DNA of 64,000 bases, taken from positions 9,225 to 73,224 of the forward strand of contig NZ_JAILKR010000116.1 of assembly GCF_024693525.1 (NCBI RefSeq), read 5' to 3'. This DNA comes from Selenomonas sp. (GTDB lineage: Bacteria > Bacillota_C > Negativicutes > Selenomonadales > Selenomonadaceae). Positions 42,838-53,360 of the stretch are shown piece by piece. The notes under the pieces are model-generated. The model saw only the letters and a program-made list of their open reading frames with translations, searched no databases and was not told the DNA's origin. Numbering within the stretch: position 1 is the first letter of the stretch; every line of letters starts with the position of its first letter. Both the position numbers and the translations under genes were made by a program.

Positions 42838-44472
42838 TCAGCCAATCATTTTCTTGATATCTTCTTCTACCGTCGTAATGCCGCCAATACCAAAGTTCTC
42901 AACCAGGACTTTCGCTACATTCGGGGACAGGAAGGCCGGCAGCGTTGGGCCGAGGTGAATATTCTTGACACCAAGGTGCAAGAGTGCCAACAGGACGATT
43001 ACAGCTTTCTGCTCATACCAAGCAATGTTGTAGGCAATCGGCAACTCGTTAACATCATCAAGGCCGAATACTTCCTTGAGCTTGAGCGCGATGAGAGCCA
43101 GGCTATAGGAATCGTTGCACTGTCCGGCATCGAGAACCCGCGGGATACCGCCAATATCGCCGAGATTCATCTTGATGTATTTATACTTGGCACAACCAGC
43201 CGTCAGGATAACCGTATCCTGCGGCAGCGCTTTGGCAAACTCCGCATAATAGTCGCGGGACTTCATGCGGCCATCGCAGCCAGCCATGACAACAAATTTC
43301 TTGATGGCACCAGACTTAACGGCTGCAACGACTTTATCAGCCACCGCAAATACCTGCTCATGGGCAAAGCCGCCGACAATCTGTCCCTGCTCGAGCTCTT
43401 CCGGTGCTTCGCACTGCTTGGCCATTTCGATAATCGGACCGAAATCCTTCGTGCCATCAGCTTTAGCGGCAATATGCTGGCAGCCCGGCACCCCCGTTGC
43501 TCCCGTCGTAAACAAGCGGTCCTGATACGATGCCTTCGGCGGTACTACGCAGTTGGTGGTCATGAGAATCGGGCCATGGAAGGCTTCGAATTCCTCTTTC
43601 TGTTTCCACCAAGCATTGCCGTAGTTGCCCGCAAAGTTCTCGTATTTCTTGAACTTCGGATAATAATGGGCCGGCAGCATCTCGCCATGGGTGTAGACAT
43701 CCACCCCTGTGCCCTGAGTCTGCTCCAAAAGCATCTCCAAATCCTTGAGGTCATGTCCCGAAATCAGGATACCCGGATTCTGGCGCACGCCAAGATCAAC
43801 CTTGGTAAGTTCCGGATTCCCATAGGTCTCCGTATTTGCCTTATCCAAGAGGGCCATGCCATCGACGCCCCACTTACCCGTTTCCAGCGTCAGCGCCGTC
43901 AAGTCGTCACCGGTCAAACTGTCATCGAGGAGTTTAGCCAGTGCCGACTGGGCAAATGCATCGATTGCTTCGTTTTCATACCCCAGCACATTGGCATGTT
44001 TCTGATAAGCTGCCAACCCCTTGAGGCCATAGGTGATAAGTTCACGCAGGCTGCGGATATCCTCATTTTCTGTTGCCAGGATACCGACCTTCGCGGCTTT
44101 GGCGTCAAACCCGTCTTCCGTATCATTCCAAAGGGCTGCCTCAGGCAGATTCTCACGGTTCGCGAGGCTTGCCAGCAATTCCATTTTAACGTCCAAAGTA
44201 TTTTTGATGCGTTCTACGATTGCTTCACGGTCAAAATTAGCATTGGTAATCGTCACAAACAGATTCAGCGTAATCTGATGATTAACCTCTGCCGCCACTT
44301 TCTTCCCTTCAGCGCGCAGACGCGTCGTAACCGCAGCCAACCCCTTCGTCACATAAATCAAAAGGTCCTGCATCGCTGCCACTTCCGGCTTCTTGCCACA
44401 GACACCAACCTGCGTGCAGCCCTTGCAGCCTGCCGTCTCCTGGCACTGATAGCAAAACATCTTGTTCTCCAT
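42838..44472 (-). CDS. hcp: Hybrid-cluster protein (hydroxylamine/NO reductase)
   Basis: A 544-residue Hcp. The N-terminal [4Fe-4S] motif is [20 protein letters not shown], with the C-x2-C-x8-C-x5-C spacing of the anaerobe (class I) form. Hybrid-cluster ligands lie in [33 protein letters not shown] and [11 protein letters not shown]. Hcp reduces nitric oxide to nitrous oxide, or hydroxylamine in vitro, and protects during nitrite reduction. The ATG has GGAGAG upstream. No hcr reductase gene is adjacent. Its promoter has the same operator type as nrfHA and the neighbouring regulator. Confidence 0.95.
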   Translation of the reverse strand: MENKMFCYQCQETAGCKGCTQVGVCGKKPEVAAMQDLLIYVTKGLAAVTTRLRAEGKKVAAEVNHQITLNLFVTITNANFDREAIVERIKNTLDVKMELLASLANRENLPEAALWNDTEDGFDAKAAKVGILATENEDIRSLRELITYGLKGLAAYQKHANVLGYENEAIDAFAQSALAKLLDDSLTGDDLTALTLETGKWGVDGMALLDKANTETYGNPELTKVDLGVRQNPGILISGHDLKDLEMLLEQTQGTGVDVYTHGEMLPAHYYPKFKKYENFAGNYGNAWWKQKEEFEAFHGPILMTTNCVVPPKASYQDRLFTTGATGVPGCQHIAAKADGTKDFGPIIEMAKQCEAPEELEQGQIVGGFAHEQVFAVADKVVAAVKSGAIKKFVVMAGCDGRMKSRDYYAEFAKALPQDTVILTAGCAKYKYIKMNLGDIGGIPRVLDAGQCNDSYSLALIALKLKEVFGLDDVNELPIAYNIAWYEQKAVIVLLALLHLGVKNIHLGPTLPAFLSPNVAKVLVENFGIGGITTVEEDIKKMIG

Positions 44473-44550
44473 AAAATATCTCTCCTTTTCCTCCGGTTAC
44501 CTTCGGAACCATAATACCCAAACGAAGCTTGTCTCTTCTTGACAAGTTTC

Positions 44551-44593
44551 ATTATAGCGGAGCTATTCTCTCCAAGCTGTAACATTCGCTACA
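44551..44593 (-). promoter_or_regulatory. Class II-type promoter of hcp
   Basis: TATAAT on the minus strand (44551-44556). The palindrome TGTAACATTCGCTACA (44578-44593; core GTAAC-N4-GCTAC) is centred 34.5 nt from the downstream edge of the -10. No good -35 is seen, as expected for an activated promoter. Confidence 0.72.
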
Positions 44594-44612
44594 CAGCTTT
44601 TTTTCCCAGTAC

Positions 44613-44644
44613 AAAAAAGGCCCTCTCCCGAAGAAGAAGGTCTT
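44613..44644 (-). terminator. Terminator of the repeat-protein gene
   Basis: Imperfect hairpin (AAGACCTTCT with GGAGAGGGCCTT) followed by six T on the minus strand, 12 bp after the stop of the gene at 44657. Confidence 0.75.
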
Positions 44645-44656
44645 AACTATTTTGTT

Positions 44657-45178
44657 TTACGCACCAATGTCGACTCTGCTGCCAGCTTGTTTCTGGAAAT
44701 CCGCAAACTGCGTATAGGCTTTTTGGCGGGCCTGCATGATTTGTGCATTGATCTGCTGGAACCCACTCTTGCCAAGATTGGTTTCCGTTCCAAAATTCGA
44801 TACACGCGTGATGTCTGCTGTCGCTTTCATTCCCTTGGACAGGTTTTGAGCACCTTGTTCCGCATCGGCTTTGATTTGCTGCTGGAACTTACTGGACCCC
44901 AACTTGGTCTCATTGCCAAAGTTCGAAACTTCGTAATAAGACTTGCTGCGATCCATCAACATAGCAGTCTTGCTTTCCCCAATGTCGATTATCGTGGAGT
45001 TGGCACGCTGAAAAGCACTACTGCCTAATTTCGTCTCATTCCCAAAATTGGAAACCTTCGTATACGAAGCCGCTGCCTCACTATGCTCCTTCGCTGCCTG
45101 TTGTCCCCTCGCGGTTACCTCGCGGTTCATCTGAGGGAAACTGGTCAGCGTCGTGATGCTAACCGCCGATATACCCAT
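44657..45178 (-). CDS. Hypothetical protein with three 42-residue repeats
   Basis: A 173-residue protein I do not recognise. A 16-residue motif occurs three times at exactly 42-residue spacing: VSNFGNETKLGSSAFQ (42-57), VSNFGNETKLGSSKFQ (84-99) and VSNFGTETNLGKSGFQ (126-141). The linkers between are helical and charged, rich in Ala, Lys, Glu and Gln. There is no signal peptide, Cys or membrane segment. The start (MGISAVSITTLTSFPQMNRE) has AGAGGG upstream and a terminator follows. It lies between hcp and two chemoreceptor genes. A structural, filament-like or binding-scaffold role is possible; none is shown. Confidence 0.75.
   Translation of the reverse strand: MGISAVSITTLTSFPQMNREVTARGQQAAKEHSEAAASYTKVSNFGNETKLGSSAFQRANSTIIDIGESKTAMLMDRSKSYYEVSNFGNETKLGSSKFQQQIKADAEQGAQNLSKGMKATADITRVSNFGTETNLGKSGFQQINAQIMQARQKAYTQFADFQKQAGSRVDIGA
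44756..45055 (-). repeat. Three tandem coding repeats, period 126 bp
   Basis: DNA copies of the 48-bp motif at 45008-45055, 44882-44929 and 44756-44803, spaced exactly 126 bp apart. They differ at many third-codon positions while the protein motif is kept, so selection acts on the protein. Confidence 0.85.
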
Positions 45179-45323
45179 GATTATCCCTCTCTTTCCTTGT
45201 ACATTTCCTTAATCCATTATTCAATAGGTATATTTTTCTATCTATATTATAATATTACTTTCCTCGTTTTTCAACCGTTTTGTTATCCGTTTTAAATTGT
45301 TTTAATTTGTTTATATTTTTGAA

Positions 45324-45366
45324 AACGGGTCTTTCTCCCTGGCCAAGCCAAGAAAAAACACCCGTT
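45324..45366 (-). terminator. Terminator of the first tandem chemoreceptor gene
   Basis: AACGGGT / ACCCGTT with an inner TGGC/GCCA, followed by TTTTC on the minus strand, nine bp after the stop at 45375. Confidence 0.7.
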
Positions 45367-45374
45367 AGAAGTTA

Positions 45375-47084
45375 TTAGAATTTGAATTTTGCCAGAGCTT
45401 CCTGCTGTTTCTGGGCAAGAACGGCTAACGAATCACTAGCCGAAGCGATTTCCTGCGCCGAAGCCGACTGTTCCTCCGTTGCCGCCGACACCGCCTGCAT
45501 CTCCGATGCAACCTGATTGCTGTATTCACTGATGTTAGACACCTCAGTCGTGATAGCTGCCGACTCTGCTGCCATTGCCTCAACGGCTTCATCAACGGTC
45601 TGAATCTGCTGCGATACGCCATTAACCAAACCATTGATTTCTTCAAACATCGAGCGCAGGCCTTCCACCGAACGCGCACCAGCAACAACTGCTTCGCGGC
45701 CATTCCGCATCGAATCAACGGCATCCTCCGTATCGCGCTGGATGTCCTTGATAAGGCGGGCAATCTTTTCCGCCGATTCCTGGGATTCATGCGCCAATTT
45801 GCTGACTTCTTCTGCCACTACCGTAAATCCACGGCCATGCTCACCAGCACGTGCCGCCTCGATAGCGGCATTAAGCGCCAACAGATTCGTCTGCTCAGCA
45901 ATACCGGCCATGGTATCCACGATTTCTCCAATTTCCTTCGAGCGTTCGCCCAGACGGTCGACGACTTCTGCCGAACCATTTACCGTTTTTTCTACACTGC
46001 GAATCTGTTCCACCGATTCACCAATAGCCACCGAGCCATCAGCAGCACGGCGAGCAGCCGATGCCGAGTTATCCGCCACTTTTGCCGACTGGGACTTGAC
46101 ATGGCTTACTGCCTGCTGAACCCGCTCTACAGACTCGTTGCTCTTAACCACAGCTTTCTGCTGGTCTTCCACCGAGTTCACGACATCCGAAGCCGACTGT
46201 GCTACCTGGGTAGAAGCCTGCGCTGCCTGATTGGAACTTGCCGTAAGTTCCTCAGAAGAAGCTGCCAGCTGCTCAGAAGACTCGCTGACATTACGCATAA
46301 GCTTCGTGAGTTCCCCACGCATCTGCGCCAGTGCTGTAAGCATCTGTCCCAATTCATCGCCACGATCTACAATGCTCTGGCCAGCCGTACGGAAGTCCCC
46401 ATCACGCATCTTATGGCAGACAGCTACTGCTCTTCCCAAAGATTCCGTAATGTCACGGATGATGACAACCGAGAGGCCGCCCAAAATGGCAAACGCCACC
46501 AATACGAGAATCATAGAGAATGCAATCTGCTGACTGTTTCTAGCCTTGATATCATTGTTCAGGTTCTCTGCGTTTTCATCGGCCACCTGGCGCAAACCCT
46601 GCAAGCTCTTGAGCAGATCTTTTACCGTCGTATCCTCAATCTTTTTGTACGCTTTCCAAGCCTCATCCTGCTTGCCTTTAGCCACCAGATTTTTGACGTT
46701 CTGGACTTCCTTCATATACTTCGCCCACAAAGCCTCGGTATTGGGGATTTCCGCAGCTGCACGCTCAGACTGCATACCGATAACTTTATACTTGGCCCAG
46801 TTCTCTTCGTATTTGTTGATACGCTCTGCCAAGGCATCTTCAATAGCCTTATCTTTCGGATCCAGGATATGTTTGACGACATTCATCTGAACACCACGCA
46901 TCAAGCTCATCTCCGAACCCATCCAGCGCGTAGCTTTCAATTTGCTGCTATACATGTCTTCGATATCATCGCTGGCCTTGCTCATTCCCCTATAGCTCGA
47001 AATGCCCAAAGCAGCCATGCCGATAATTCCTACCAGTACCAAGACGAGAATCTTGTACCCCATCTTAATGTCTTTCAATCTCAT
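45375..47084 (-). CDS. Methyl-accepting chemotaxis protein (tandem copy 1)
   Basis: A 569-residue chemoreceptor. TM1 ([20 protein letters not shown]), a four-helix-bundle sensor of about 155 residues, TM2 ([21 protein letters not shown]), HAMP and the signalling domain with [38 protein letters not shown] start at the ATG at 47084 ([11 protein letters not shown]), matching its neighbour; a longer frame adds 13 residues ([13 protein letters not shown]) with no ribosome-binding site. It is highly similar to the next gene in both sensor and rod, a tandem duplication. Ligand unknown. Confidence 0.93.
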   Translation of the reverse strand: MRLKDIKMGYKILVLVLVGIIGMAALGISSYRGMSKASDDIEDMYSSKLKATRWMGSEMSLMRGVQMNVVKHILDPKDKAIEDALAERINKYEENWAKYKVIGMQSERAAAEIPNTEALWAKYMKEVQNVKNLVAKGKQDEAWKAYKKIEDTTVKDLLKSLQGLRQVADENAENLNNDIKARNSQQIAFSMILVLVAFAILGGLSVVIIRDITESLGRAVAVCHKMRDGDFRTAGQSIVDRGDELGQMLTALAQMRGELTKLMRNVSESSEQLAASSEELTASSNQAAQASTQVAQSASDVVNSVEDQQKAVVKSNESVERVQQAVSHVKSQSAKVADNSASAARRAADGSVAIGESVEQIRSVEKTVNGSAEVVDRLGERSKEIGEIVDTMAGIAEQTNLLALNAAIEAARAGEHGRGFTVVAEEVSKLAHESQESAEKIARLIKDIQRDTEDAVDSMRNGREAVVAGARSVEGLRSMFEEINGLVNGVSQQIQTVDEAVEAMAAESAAITTEVSNISEYSNQVASEMQAVSAATEEQSASAQEIASASDSLAVLAQKQQEALAKFKF

Positions 47085-47281
47085 TTTCTCACACGCCTTT
47101 CTGCAGTAGTCCGTACATCCCAACTCGTCCTCTGCCCCCTGTTAGTCCTGTTTTTTCCCAAAACAGTTGTATTGCCAATTTTAAAGGAAAACAAAAACGA
47201 TTACAAGCGTAAACCTGTACAAAAGTCCTATTTTACCTATACGAAAAAGTTATATTCCTTATTACATATCTCTCTAACGAC

Positions 47282-47322
47282 AAAAAGCCATCACCTCATA
47301 GGCCTATGAGATGACGGCTTTT
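47282..47322 (-). terminator. Terminator of the second tandem chemoreceptor gene
   Basis: AAAAGCC...CCTCATAGG / CCTATGAG...GGCTTTT with three small mismatches; TTTTTG follows on the minus strand, 17 bp after the stop at 47339. Confidence 0.85.
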
Positions 47323-47338
47323 CTGCTATCTTATTCGT

Positions 47339-49048
47339 TTAAAATTTGAAATAGGACAAGGTTTCCTGCTGTTTCTGAGCCAGCACTGCCAGTGAATCAC
47401 TAGCCGAGGCAATTTCCTCAGCCGAAGCGGACTGCTCTTCCGTTGCCGCCGATACAGCCTGCATCTCCGAAGATACCTTATTGCTGTAACCGCTAATGTT
47501 ATTTACCTCATCCATGATAGAGTTGGCTTCCTGCGTCATCGCATCAACAGCCTCATCAACCGTCTGAATCTGGTTAGATACGCCCTTGACCAACGTATTA
47601 ATCTCATCAAACATCGTGCGCAGGTCTTCTACCGAACGGGCACCGGACACGACAGCCTCGCGGCCACTCTGCATCGATTTGACAGCCGCTTCCGTATCCT
47701 GCTGAATTCCTTTGATGAGCTGTGCGATCTTTTCAGCCGATTCCTGGGATTCATGGGCCAGCTTACCAACTTCTTCTGCTACTACCGTAAAGCCACGGCC
47801 ATGCTCACCAGCACGGGCAGCCTCAATGGCGGCATTAAGTGCCAAGAGATTCGTCTGCTCCGCAATGCCTGCCATGGTGTCGACGATTTCCCCGATTTCT
47901 CGGGAACGTACGCCCAAACGGTCAACGACTTCTGCCGAATCTTTTACCGTCTCTTCCGCACTCTTAATCTGCTCTACCGAATCATCGATGGATACCGAAC
48001 CAGCCTCTGCCCGTTCTGCAGCCGAAGCAGAATTATCAGCCACCTTGCGGGACTGCTCTTTGACATGGGCTACAGCACTCTGAACTCTTGCCACCGATTC
48101 ATTGCTGTTAGCAACAGCCTTCTGCTGATTTTCGACGGTATTCACCACATCACCAGCCGACTGCGCCACCTGCGTAGATGCCTGCGCTGCCTGATTGGAA
48201 CTTGCCGTAAGCTCCTCCGAAGAAGCTGCCAGCTGCTCGGAAGACTCGCTGACACTACGCATGAGAGCATTGAGTTCCTTACGCATAGCAAACAGGGCAT
48301 TAGCCATTGCCCCGAGCTCATCGCCACGGTCAACGTGATTTACCCCATCGGTGCGGAAATCACCTTTCTTCATCGCTTCGCAAATGACAACGCCGCGATG
48401 AAGCGACCCCGTGATATCGCGGATAATAATAGTAGCCAACCCCACCAGCAATGCCAGTGCCACCAAATTCACCATGAAAGAGAATTCGATATGTCTGGTA
48501 TTGCTTTCCTTGATTTCGGTGTTGAGAATATCTGCATTATCATCAGCTACCTTGCGCAGAGCCTGCTGACTCTTGAGCAAATCTTCTGCCGTCGTCAGTT
48601 CAACCTTGCGAAAATGCTTCCAGGCCTCCTCTTTCTTGCCTTCCTTCACCAGGCGGCGTACTTCCTGCACCCCCTGCTTAAATTCATTCCACTTGGCTTC
48701 CGTATTCGGGATCTCCGCGGCAGCTTTGTCCGCCCGCATGCCCAGTGGCCGATATTCACTCCAGTAGCTTTCGTACTTCTGGATGTTTACATCAATCGAT
48801 TCCTCTACCTTGGCATCATTCGATTCTAAAATATATTCAACAGTGCTTACCTTGACGGCACGCATGAGACTGATTTCCGTTCCGAGCAAACGAGTGGCCT
48901 GCAATTTGCGACTATACATATTGTCGAGATCATCACTTGCCTTGCTCATTCCCTGGTAACTCGATAAACCGAGGGATACCATACCAATGATACCGATAAT
49001 TACCAGTACCATAATCTTGTAACCAATACGAACGTCTTTTAATCGCAT
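47339..49048 (-). CDS. Methyl-accepting chemotaxis protein (tandem copy 2)
   Basis: A 569-residue chemoreceptor, the paralogue of the preceding one and of equal length. It begins [20 protein letters not shown], has a periplasmic four-helix-bundle sensor diverged from copy 1, TM2 near residues 190-210, HAMP, and the hairpin tip [37 protein letters not shown]. The C-terminal ends are nearly identical ([13 protein letters not shown]...FKF). The two genes have separate terminators and probably separate promoters. Sensor divergence suggests different ligands. Confidence 0.93.
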   Translation of the reverse strand: MRLKDVRIGYKIMVLVIIGIIGMVSLGLSSYQGMSKASDDLDNMYSRKLQATRLLGTEISLMRAVKVSTVEYILESNDAKVEESIDVNIQKYESYWSEYRPLGMRADKAAAEIPNTEAKWNEFKQGVQEVRRLVKEGKKEEAWKHFRKVELTTAEDLLKSQQALRKVADDNADILNTEIKESNTRHIEFSFMVNLVALALLVGLATIIIRDITGSLHRGVVICEAMKKGDFRTDGVNHVDRGDELGAMANALFAMRKELNALMRSVSESSEQLAASSEELTASSNQAAQASTQVAQSAGDVVNTVENQQKAVANSNESVARVQSAVAHVKEQSRKVADNSASAAERAEAGSVSIDDSVEQIKSAEETVKDSAEVVDRLGVRSREIGEIVDTMAGIAEQTNLLALNAAIEAARAGEHGRGFTVVAEEVGKLAHESQESAEKIAQLIKGIQQDTEAAVKSMQSGREAVVSGARSVEDLRTMFDEINTLVKGVSNQIQTVDEAVDAMTQEANSIMDEVNNISGYSNKVSSEMQAVSAATEEQSASAEEIASASDSLAVLAQKQQETLSYFKF

Positions 49049-49271
49049 TCCTTCACTCTGCCTTTCTCTTTACTAACGATCTTCTTATCCCCAGGATCTT
49101 TTTCCTACATCCAATTGTTTTCACATTCCAAAAACAATACATCGTTCATTATACTCTGCACCAGCACCCCCCACAATGTTATAATCCTACAATATTTAGG
49201 ACTTTTGTCGGTAGGAATCTACATTACGCTATTCTGAAAACTATCACTTTTCTTATTGATGTTATTTATAC

Positions 49272-49301
49272 TAAAAGAGGCATCCCATAAATGAGATGCC
49301 T
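49272..49301 (-). terminator. Terminator of the jet operon
   Basis: AGGCATCCCAT (49278-49288) pairs with ATGAGATGCCT (49291-49301) with one mismatch; CTTTTAG follows on the minus strand. It closes the operon 18 bp after jetC, leaving no room for a jetD gene. Confidence 0.8.
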
Positions 49302-49319
49302 TAAACGCCTTGATTTTTT

Positions 49320-52300
49320 TCACTTTTGGCTGGCATGAACCAGTTTTTCTGCTTGCAATTGTTCTATCGTTAAATTTCGCAAGTAGGACTTATGCTCCTC
49401 ATCTTTTTGATAGACAAAACCGACATGGCGTACAAAAGGTTCAATCGTCGCAATCTTTAAGAGCGGTGTTACTACCAACAACTGCAAATCCATTTTGCGG
49501 AACAATTCAAGACCAAAGCGTGCTGACTCATCCGAACTCTTGAGGAAGGCTTCATCAATCACCACGAACCGGAACGATTGCTCGCTTGCCCGCTTCCCTT
49601 CAAGGCCAAAATTGTATACGATACTTGCTGCCAGTATCGTATAGGCAAGTTTTTCCTTCTGACCGCCTGACTTACCGCCCGAATCGGTATAATGCTCGTA
49701 TTCGGCATCCTCTCCAGGTGCAGGATCACGCCAGCGCTCCGATGCCGCGAAGGTATACCAATTGCGCACGTCGATGACTTCGCGCCGCCAGCGGGCATCG
49801 ATTTCCGTATTTCCCGGCCGCCCCTGCAAGCGTTCTAATATCTTTGCCACCTGCTGGAATTTCTGCTCACTGTAGCTGTCATCCACCGCCCCCGTCAATG
49901 CATCATCGGTACAAGCCCGCAAGTCCCGACGGAACTGCTGTATCGTATCACTTACTGCATGACTGCATTCAATCTGGATATAACGGCCTTCGTTATAATC
50001 AATCTCGGCCAAGGAGCGATTGATTCGGGCGATACGATCCTCAATTTCCTGACAAGTATTTTCCAAATGAGTCTGGAACAGGGCAATCTGGTTAATGGTA
50101 TTTTCCCGCAGCAATTCCCGAAAACGCCCCTCGAATTTCGGCAGATCATCGGTGCGCAGGCGGTTGAGCAGGGCGATATAATCCGCAGCTACCTCGGGAG
50201 AACAGAGAAGGTCTGCACTCACCTCCGGCCATTGCTGCCGGAATCCCGTCATCAACCGGGCAAGCTCCTCACCATGGTGGCGAAGCAGCTCTTCCTGCTG
50301 ATGGCCTTCCTCTTGGAGCCAGGCACCAAAACGGGCCTGCAATTTCTGCCGGCTGGACAGTTCAAAAGTCTGGTTGGGCAAAGCCTCCGCCATATAGCGT
50401 TCCAGCAGCGGATATACCGTGGACTGCACCTCAGCAGGCGTCTCATTCATCAACTCAGCTTCTACTAGCATCTGTTCCCGGGTACCACGGCAGCGCTCCT
50501 GAATCCGGCTGGCTTCATCCCGCTTGGAACTTACGTCCTGCTGGCAGCGTGCCACCTGACGAACCAGTGCCTGCTCTTCCTCCTGAAGTTTGCGGTAAAC
50601 ATCGTTCTTTTGTCGCAGTTCTTCCACCCGCTGCTGAAGTTTTGCCAGCTGCTGGATCAGCGGTGCAATGTCAAGCTCCTGAAAGCTCTGAACCTGACCT
50701 GCCAGCATAATGGCATCTTTTTCTCCCTGCAATTTTTTCTGCGCCGCCTTGTTCTTGCGCAATTTCTGCTGGAAGAATTTCTGCTCTTCGCGAATGTTCT
50801 CGCGCTCCTCCTGCAAGGATTGGATTTTGCGCAGGTTGGAAAAGCCCAACACATAGTCACGGCGGTTATCGAGGGCCCGGCGATCATCCTTTTCATGACG
50901 ACGACCGTTAATCTTGACCTGTCCCTTGCGGGTCAGGGCAAACTTAGCCTGGCGGAATTCCTGCATGGTCTCACAGCAGGTATGACGAAACCGGGTATAG
51001 AGCTCACTGCTCAGCCAATTGCAATAGGCCGACTCTTCTTTTAGCTGCAATTTGCGGCAGGCGGCGTCCTCAGGCAGAGTTTCCATATCCACGGATTCTA
51101 CGTAGTCCGAAACGCGGAAATACACCAATTTCACATGAAGATTGTGTTGCTCCATCCAGCCAGCGACCTCACCGTAATGAGCATCGGAAACCAGCAAAGA
51201 AATGCCGAAGCCATGAAGCAACCGCTCCAAGGCGCCTTCCCATTCGGCTTCCGTTTCCTTGACGGCCATAAGTTCCCCAGCAAAAGGCATCTCATCTTCC
51301 GCCAAGCCCAGATCCTCACAGAGCTGTTCGCGAATCTTGACATATTTATTCGGGATATTCGATTTGCGCTTTGCCAGCGATTCGATTTCCTCCGTCAGCT
51401 GCGTTTCCAGCACCACGGCCTCTTTGCGATTGGCTTCGATGGCACCACTGTCGGCCATCAAGTCCTCCAGCTCCTGCTCGATGGACTGCTGCCGTTCCTG
51501 CATAGTCTGCTGATTCCTGCGAAAATCCTCCACAGAGGAGGGCATTGCCAGCACCAGCAAATCAAGCTGCTGCTGATATTTTTCCCGCACCAACTCGCAC
51601 TGGCCCTTTTGCTGCTGACAAAGTTCCAGCTGGTGACGCACCTCATCCAGCTGCTGGCCGCCATTACGGGCCATTTCCCGGTGGACGCCGTCCAGCTGCT
51701 GTTGCAGGCTATCACAGGTACCTTTGGCATCCTGCCAGGCTTTCTGCAGTTCGGCTAATTTGGCCTCGGACTGCTGCAGCATGCTCTCCTGGACTTTATA
51801 AGCCTTACCGGCAAACCAGCTGGCCAAATGCTGCTGCATGACGGCATTCTCCTGTTGTTTCCGGCCGGCTGCTGCATATTCCTGACCGAGTTTTTCAATC
51901 GGCTGCAGGTATTTTTGCTGCTCCCGGGCCCGTTCCACCGCCTGATGTGCTGCTTCCAGGTCATGGTACTGGCGCAGCATGACCTCGACCTCCTGCTCCG
52001 CATCCGGCACTTCCAGCATGTTTTGACGAACGAAACCCGTGAGGCTGTCGACTTTCTTCATGGAAATCGTCTGTTGGAACAGATCCATAGCCTGAATCTG
52101 ACGAATGCCGAAAATCTTGCGGAATTCATGACCGTACTGGGGATAGTCGTCAAAGGTCTTAATAAAGAAATCCCGTTCGAGTTGCTTGCGGAAGGCGCGC
52201 ATATCGCCGCCAATAGCCGAAAACCGCTCCGTTATCGAAAGCGTCTTCTGGGCGAGCACATAGAAACGCTTAGGCGAAGCGGCCGCCTCATCCGGAAACC

Positions 52301-52712
52301 AAAAAACCTGCGCCAGCGTCACCGTACGGCCAAAATTCCGGTCCGAAAACACCCCGAGCACGACGCTATACTGATCTTTGCCACGCAGAGCCTCGGGGCG
52401 ACCACCGCCATCTTCCGTGCGCTTTTGACCATAGTAACCGCGCACATACGAAGCCAGACTGCGTTCCTTTGCACTTGCATCAGCCGCCTTGTTATACGTC
52501 ACCTTGCGCGGCGGCACCAAAAGCGTGATGATGGCATCGACAAGCGTCGATTTACCAGAACCAACGTCACCGGTCAAAAGCGACGTATCCCCCGACAGGT
52601 CCAGCGTCCAGACTTTCCCATCAAAGGTGCCCCAGTTATAGACCTCAAGACGCTGCAGGCGGAAACCGAGTGGGATGTCTTTAAATTCAGTCGTCGTCTC
52701 GAATAAGTTCAT
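49320..52712 (-). CDS. jetC: JetC-like SMC/MukB-type ATPase (Wadjet / MksB)
   Basis: A 1130-residue SMC-like ATPase. Walker A GDVGSGKST is at 48-56; long coiled coils (about 290-440 and 640-780) flank a central hinge-like domain; the ABC signature SGGKSGGQKEKLAYT and Walker B RFVVIDEAFLKSS lie near residues 1000-1060. Size and the KSGGQKEK signature fit JetC of Wadjet or MksB. JetC-type motors extrude DNA loops and, with JetABD, detect and cut small circular plasmids. It overlaps jetB by 26 bases with AGGAGAG upstream of the ATG. JetD, the nuclease, is not encoded nearby. Confidence 0.9.
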   Translation of the reverse strand: MNLFETTTEFKDIPLGFRLQRLEVYNWGTFDGKVWTLDLSGDTSLLTGDVGSGKSTLVDAIITLLVPPRKVTYNKAADASAKERSLASYVRGYYGQKRTEDGGGRPEALRGKDQYSVVLGVFSDRNFGRTVTLAQVFWFPDEAAASPKRFYVLAQKTLSITERFSAIGGDMRAFRKQLERDFFIKTFDDYPQYGHEFRKIFGIRQIQAMDLFQQTISMKKVDSLTGFVRQNMLEVPDAEQEVEVMLRQYHDLEAAHQAVERAREQQKYLQPIEKLGQEYAAAGRKQQENAVMQQHLASWFAGKAYKVQESMLQQSEAKLAELQKAWQDAKGTCDSLQQQLDGVHREMARNGGQQLDEVRHQLELCQQQKGQCELVREKYQQQLDLLVLAMPSSVEDFRRNQQTMQERQQSIEQELEDLMADSGAIEANRKEAVVLETQLTEEIESLAKRKSNIPNKYVKIREQLCEDLGLAEDEMPFAGELMAVKETEAEWEGALERLLHGFGISLLVSDAHYGEVAGWMEQHNLHVKLVYFRVSDYVESVDMETLPEDAACRKLQLKEESAYCNWLSSELYTRFRHTCCETMQEFRQAKFALTRKGQVKINGRRHEKDDRRALDNRRDYVLGFSNLRKIQSLQEERENIREEQKFFQQKLRKNKAAQKKLQGEKDAIMLAGQVQSFQELDIAPLIQQLAKLQQRVEELRQKNDVYRKLQEEEQALVRQVARCQQDVSSKRDEASRIQERCRGTREQMLVEAELMNETPAEVQSTVYPLLERYMAEALPNQTFELSSRQKLQARFGAWLQEEGHQQEELLRHHGEELARLMTGFRQQWPEVSADLLCSPEVAADYIALLNRLRTDDLPKFEGRFRELLRENTINQIALFQTHLENTCQEIEDRIARINRSLAEIDYNEGRYIQIECSHAVSDTIQQFRRDLRACTDDALTGAVDDSYSEQKFQQVAKILERLQGRPGNTEIDARWRREVIDVRNWYTFAASERWRDPAPGEDAEYEHYTDSGGKSGGQKEKLAYTILAASIVYNFGLEGKRASEQSFRFVVIDEAFLKSSDESARFGLELFRKMDLQLLVVTPLLKIATIEPFVRHVGFVYQKDEEHKSYLRNLTIEQLQAEKLVHASQK

Positions 52713-53355
52713 CCATCATCTCTCCTTCCTCCCTTTCGCCCTCCACAGTCTCGTCATGACGGGCTTGTCCATACTTTTCATAGGCTTCTAGTTTCTGCGC
52801 AAAATCATCCAGCCACTGCGCATCGACAAAGTTGCGCAAAATCGGGCGCACTTCATAATCGGTATCCTGACCTTTGATTTTCAGCAAAAATCCCATGCGC
52901 ACAGCCGCCCGCACGAGATGCTCCACCGATTGACGATATTTCATCTCATTGATCTGAATTGGCAAAAACGGCTCCATACGGCGTAAAATATCCTCAAAGC
53001 TGATGACTACGCGGTCACCACCAGCTGCCCGATCGTACTCCGCGAGCACCTTGCGCAGTTGCACCAACAGCATCGATAAATTATAACTCAGCGGATAGCG
53101 CGGCACGATATGCGGCAGACCACTGCCTTCTTCCTGCCGCAAATAGGCGTATTCATCCAGCTCATTGATAATAAGCGTCAGGCCAATGCGGCGGAAATAA
53201 TCACGCAGTTCCGTCTGTCTGCCTATAATATCCTGCCAAAGGACCTCGTCCCGACCTCGACTTACAATTCCTTTTAAAAGCATAACAGCCGCCCGCGAAA
53301 AAGCCTGTTCCTGAGGATTCTCCCCACTCGCGACTGCCGTATTGTCCAAATCCAT
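52687..53355 (-). CDS. jetB: JetB-like kite subunit (DUF4194)
   Basis: A 222-residue protein matching in position, size and character the DUF4194/MksE kite subunit that bridges kleisin and SMC. Winged-helix-like stretches: QDIIGRQTELRDYFRRIGLTLI, YPLSYNLSMLLVQLRKVLAEY and MKYRQSVEHLVRAAVRMGFLLKI. The C-terminal tail is very acidic. It follows jetA by five bases and overlaps jetC. Assigned by synteny and family appearance. Confidence 0.87.
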   Translation of the reverse strand: MDLDNTAVASGENPQEQAFSRAAVMLLKGIVSRGRDEVLWQDIIGRQTELRDYFRRIGLTLIINELDEYAYLRQEEGSGLPHIVPRYPLSYNLSMLLVQLRKVLAEYDRAAGGDRVVISFEDILRRMEPFLPIQINEMKYRQSVEHLVRAAVRMGFLLKIKGQDTDYEVRPILRNFVDAQWLDDFAQKLEAYEKYGQARHDETVEGEREEGEMMDELIRDDD

Positions 53356-53360
53356 ATCCT

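Noticed and set aside
42955..44514. 519-codon open frame on the plus strand
   Set aside because: Antisense shadow of hcp; no domain or ribosome-binding site.
45789..47309. 506-codon open frame on the plus strand
   Set aside because: Antisense shadow of a chemoreceptor gene; the composition has no protein-like features.
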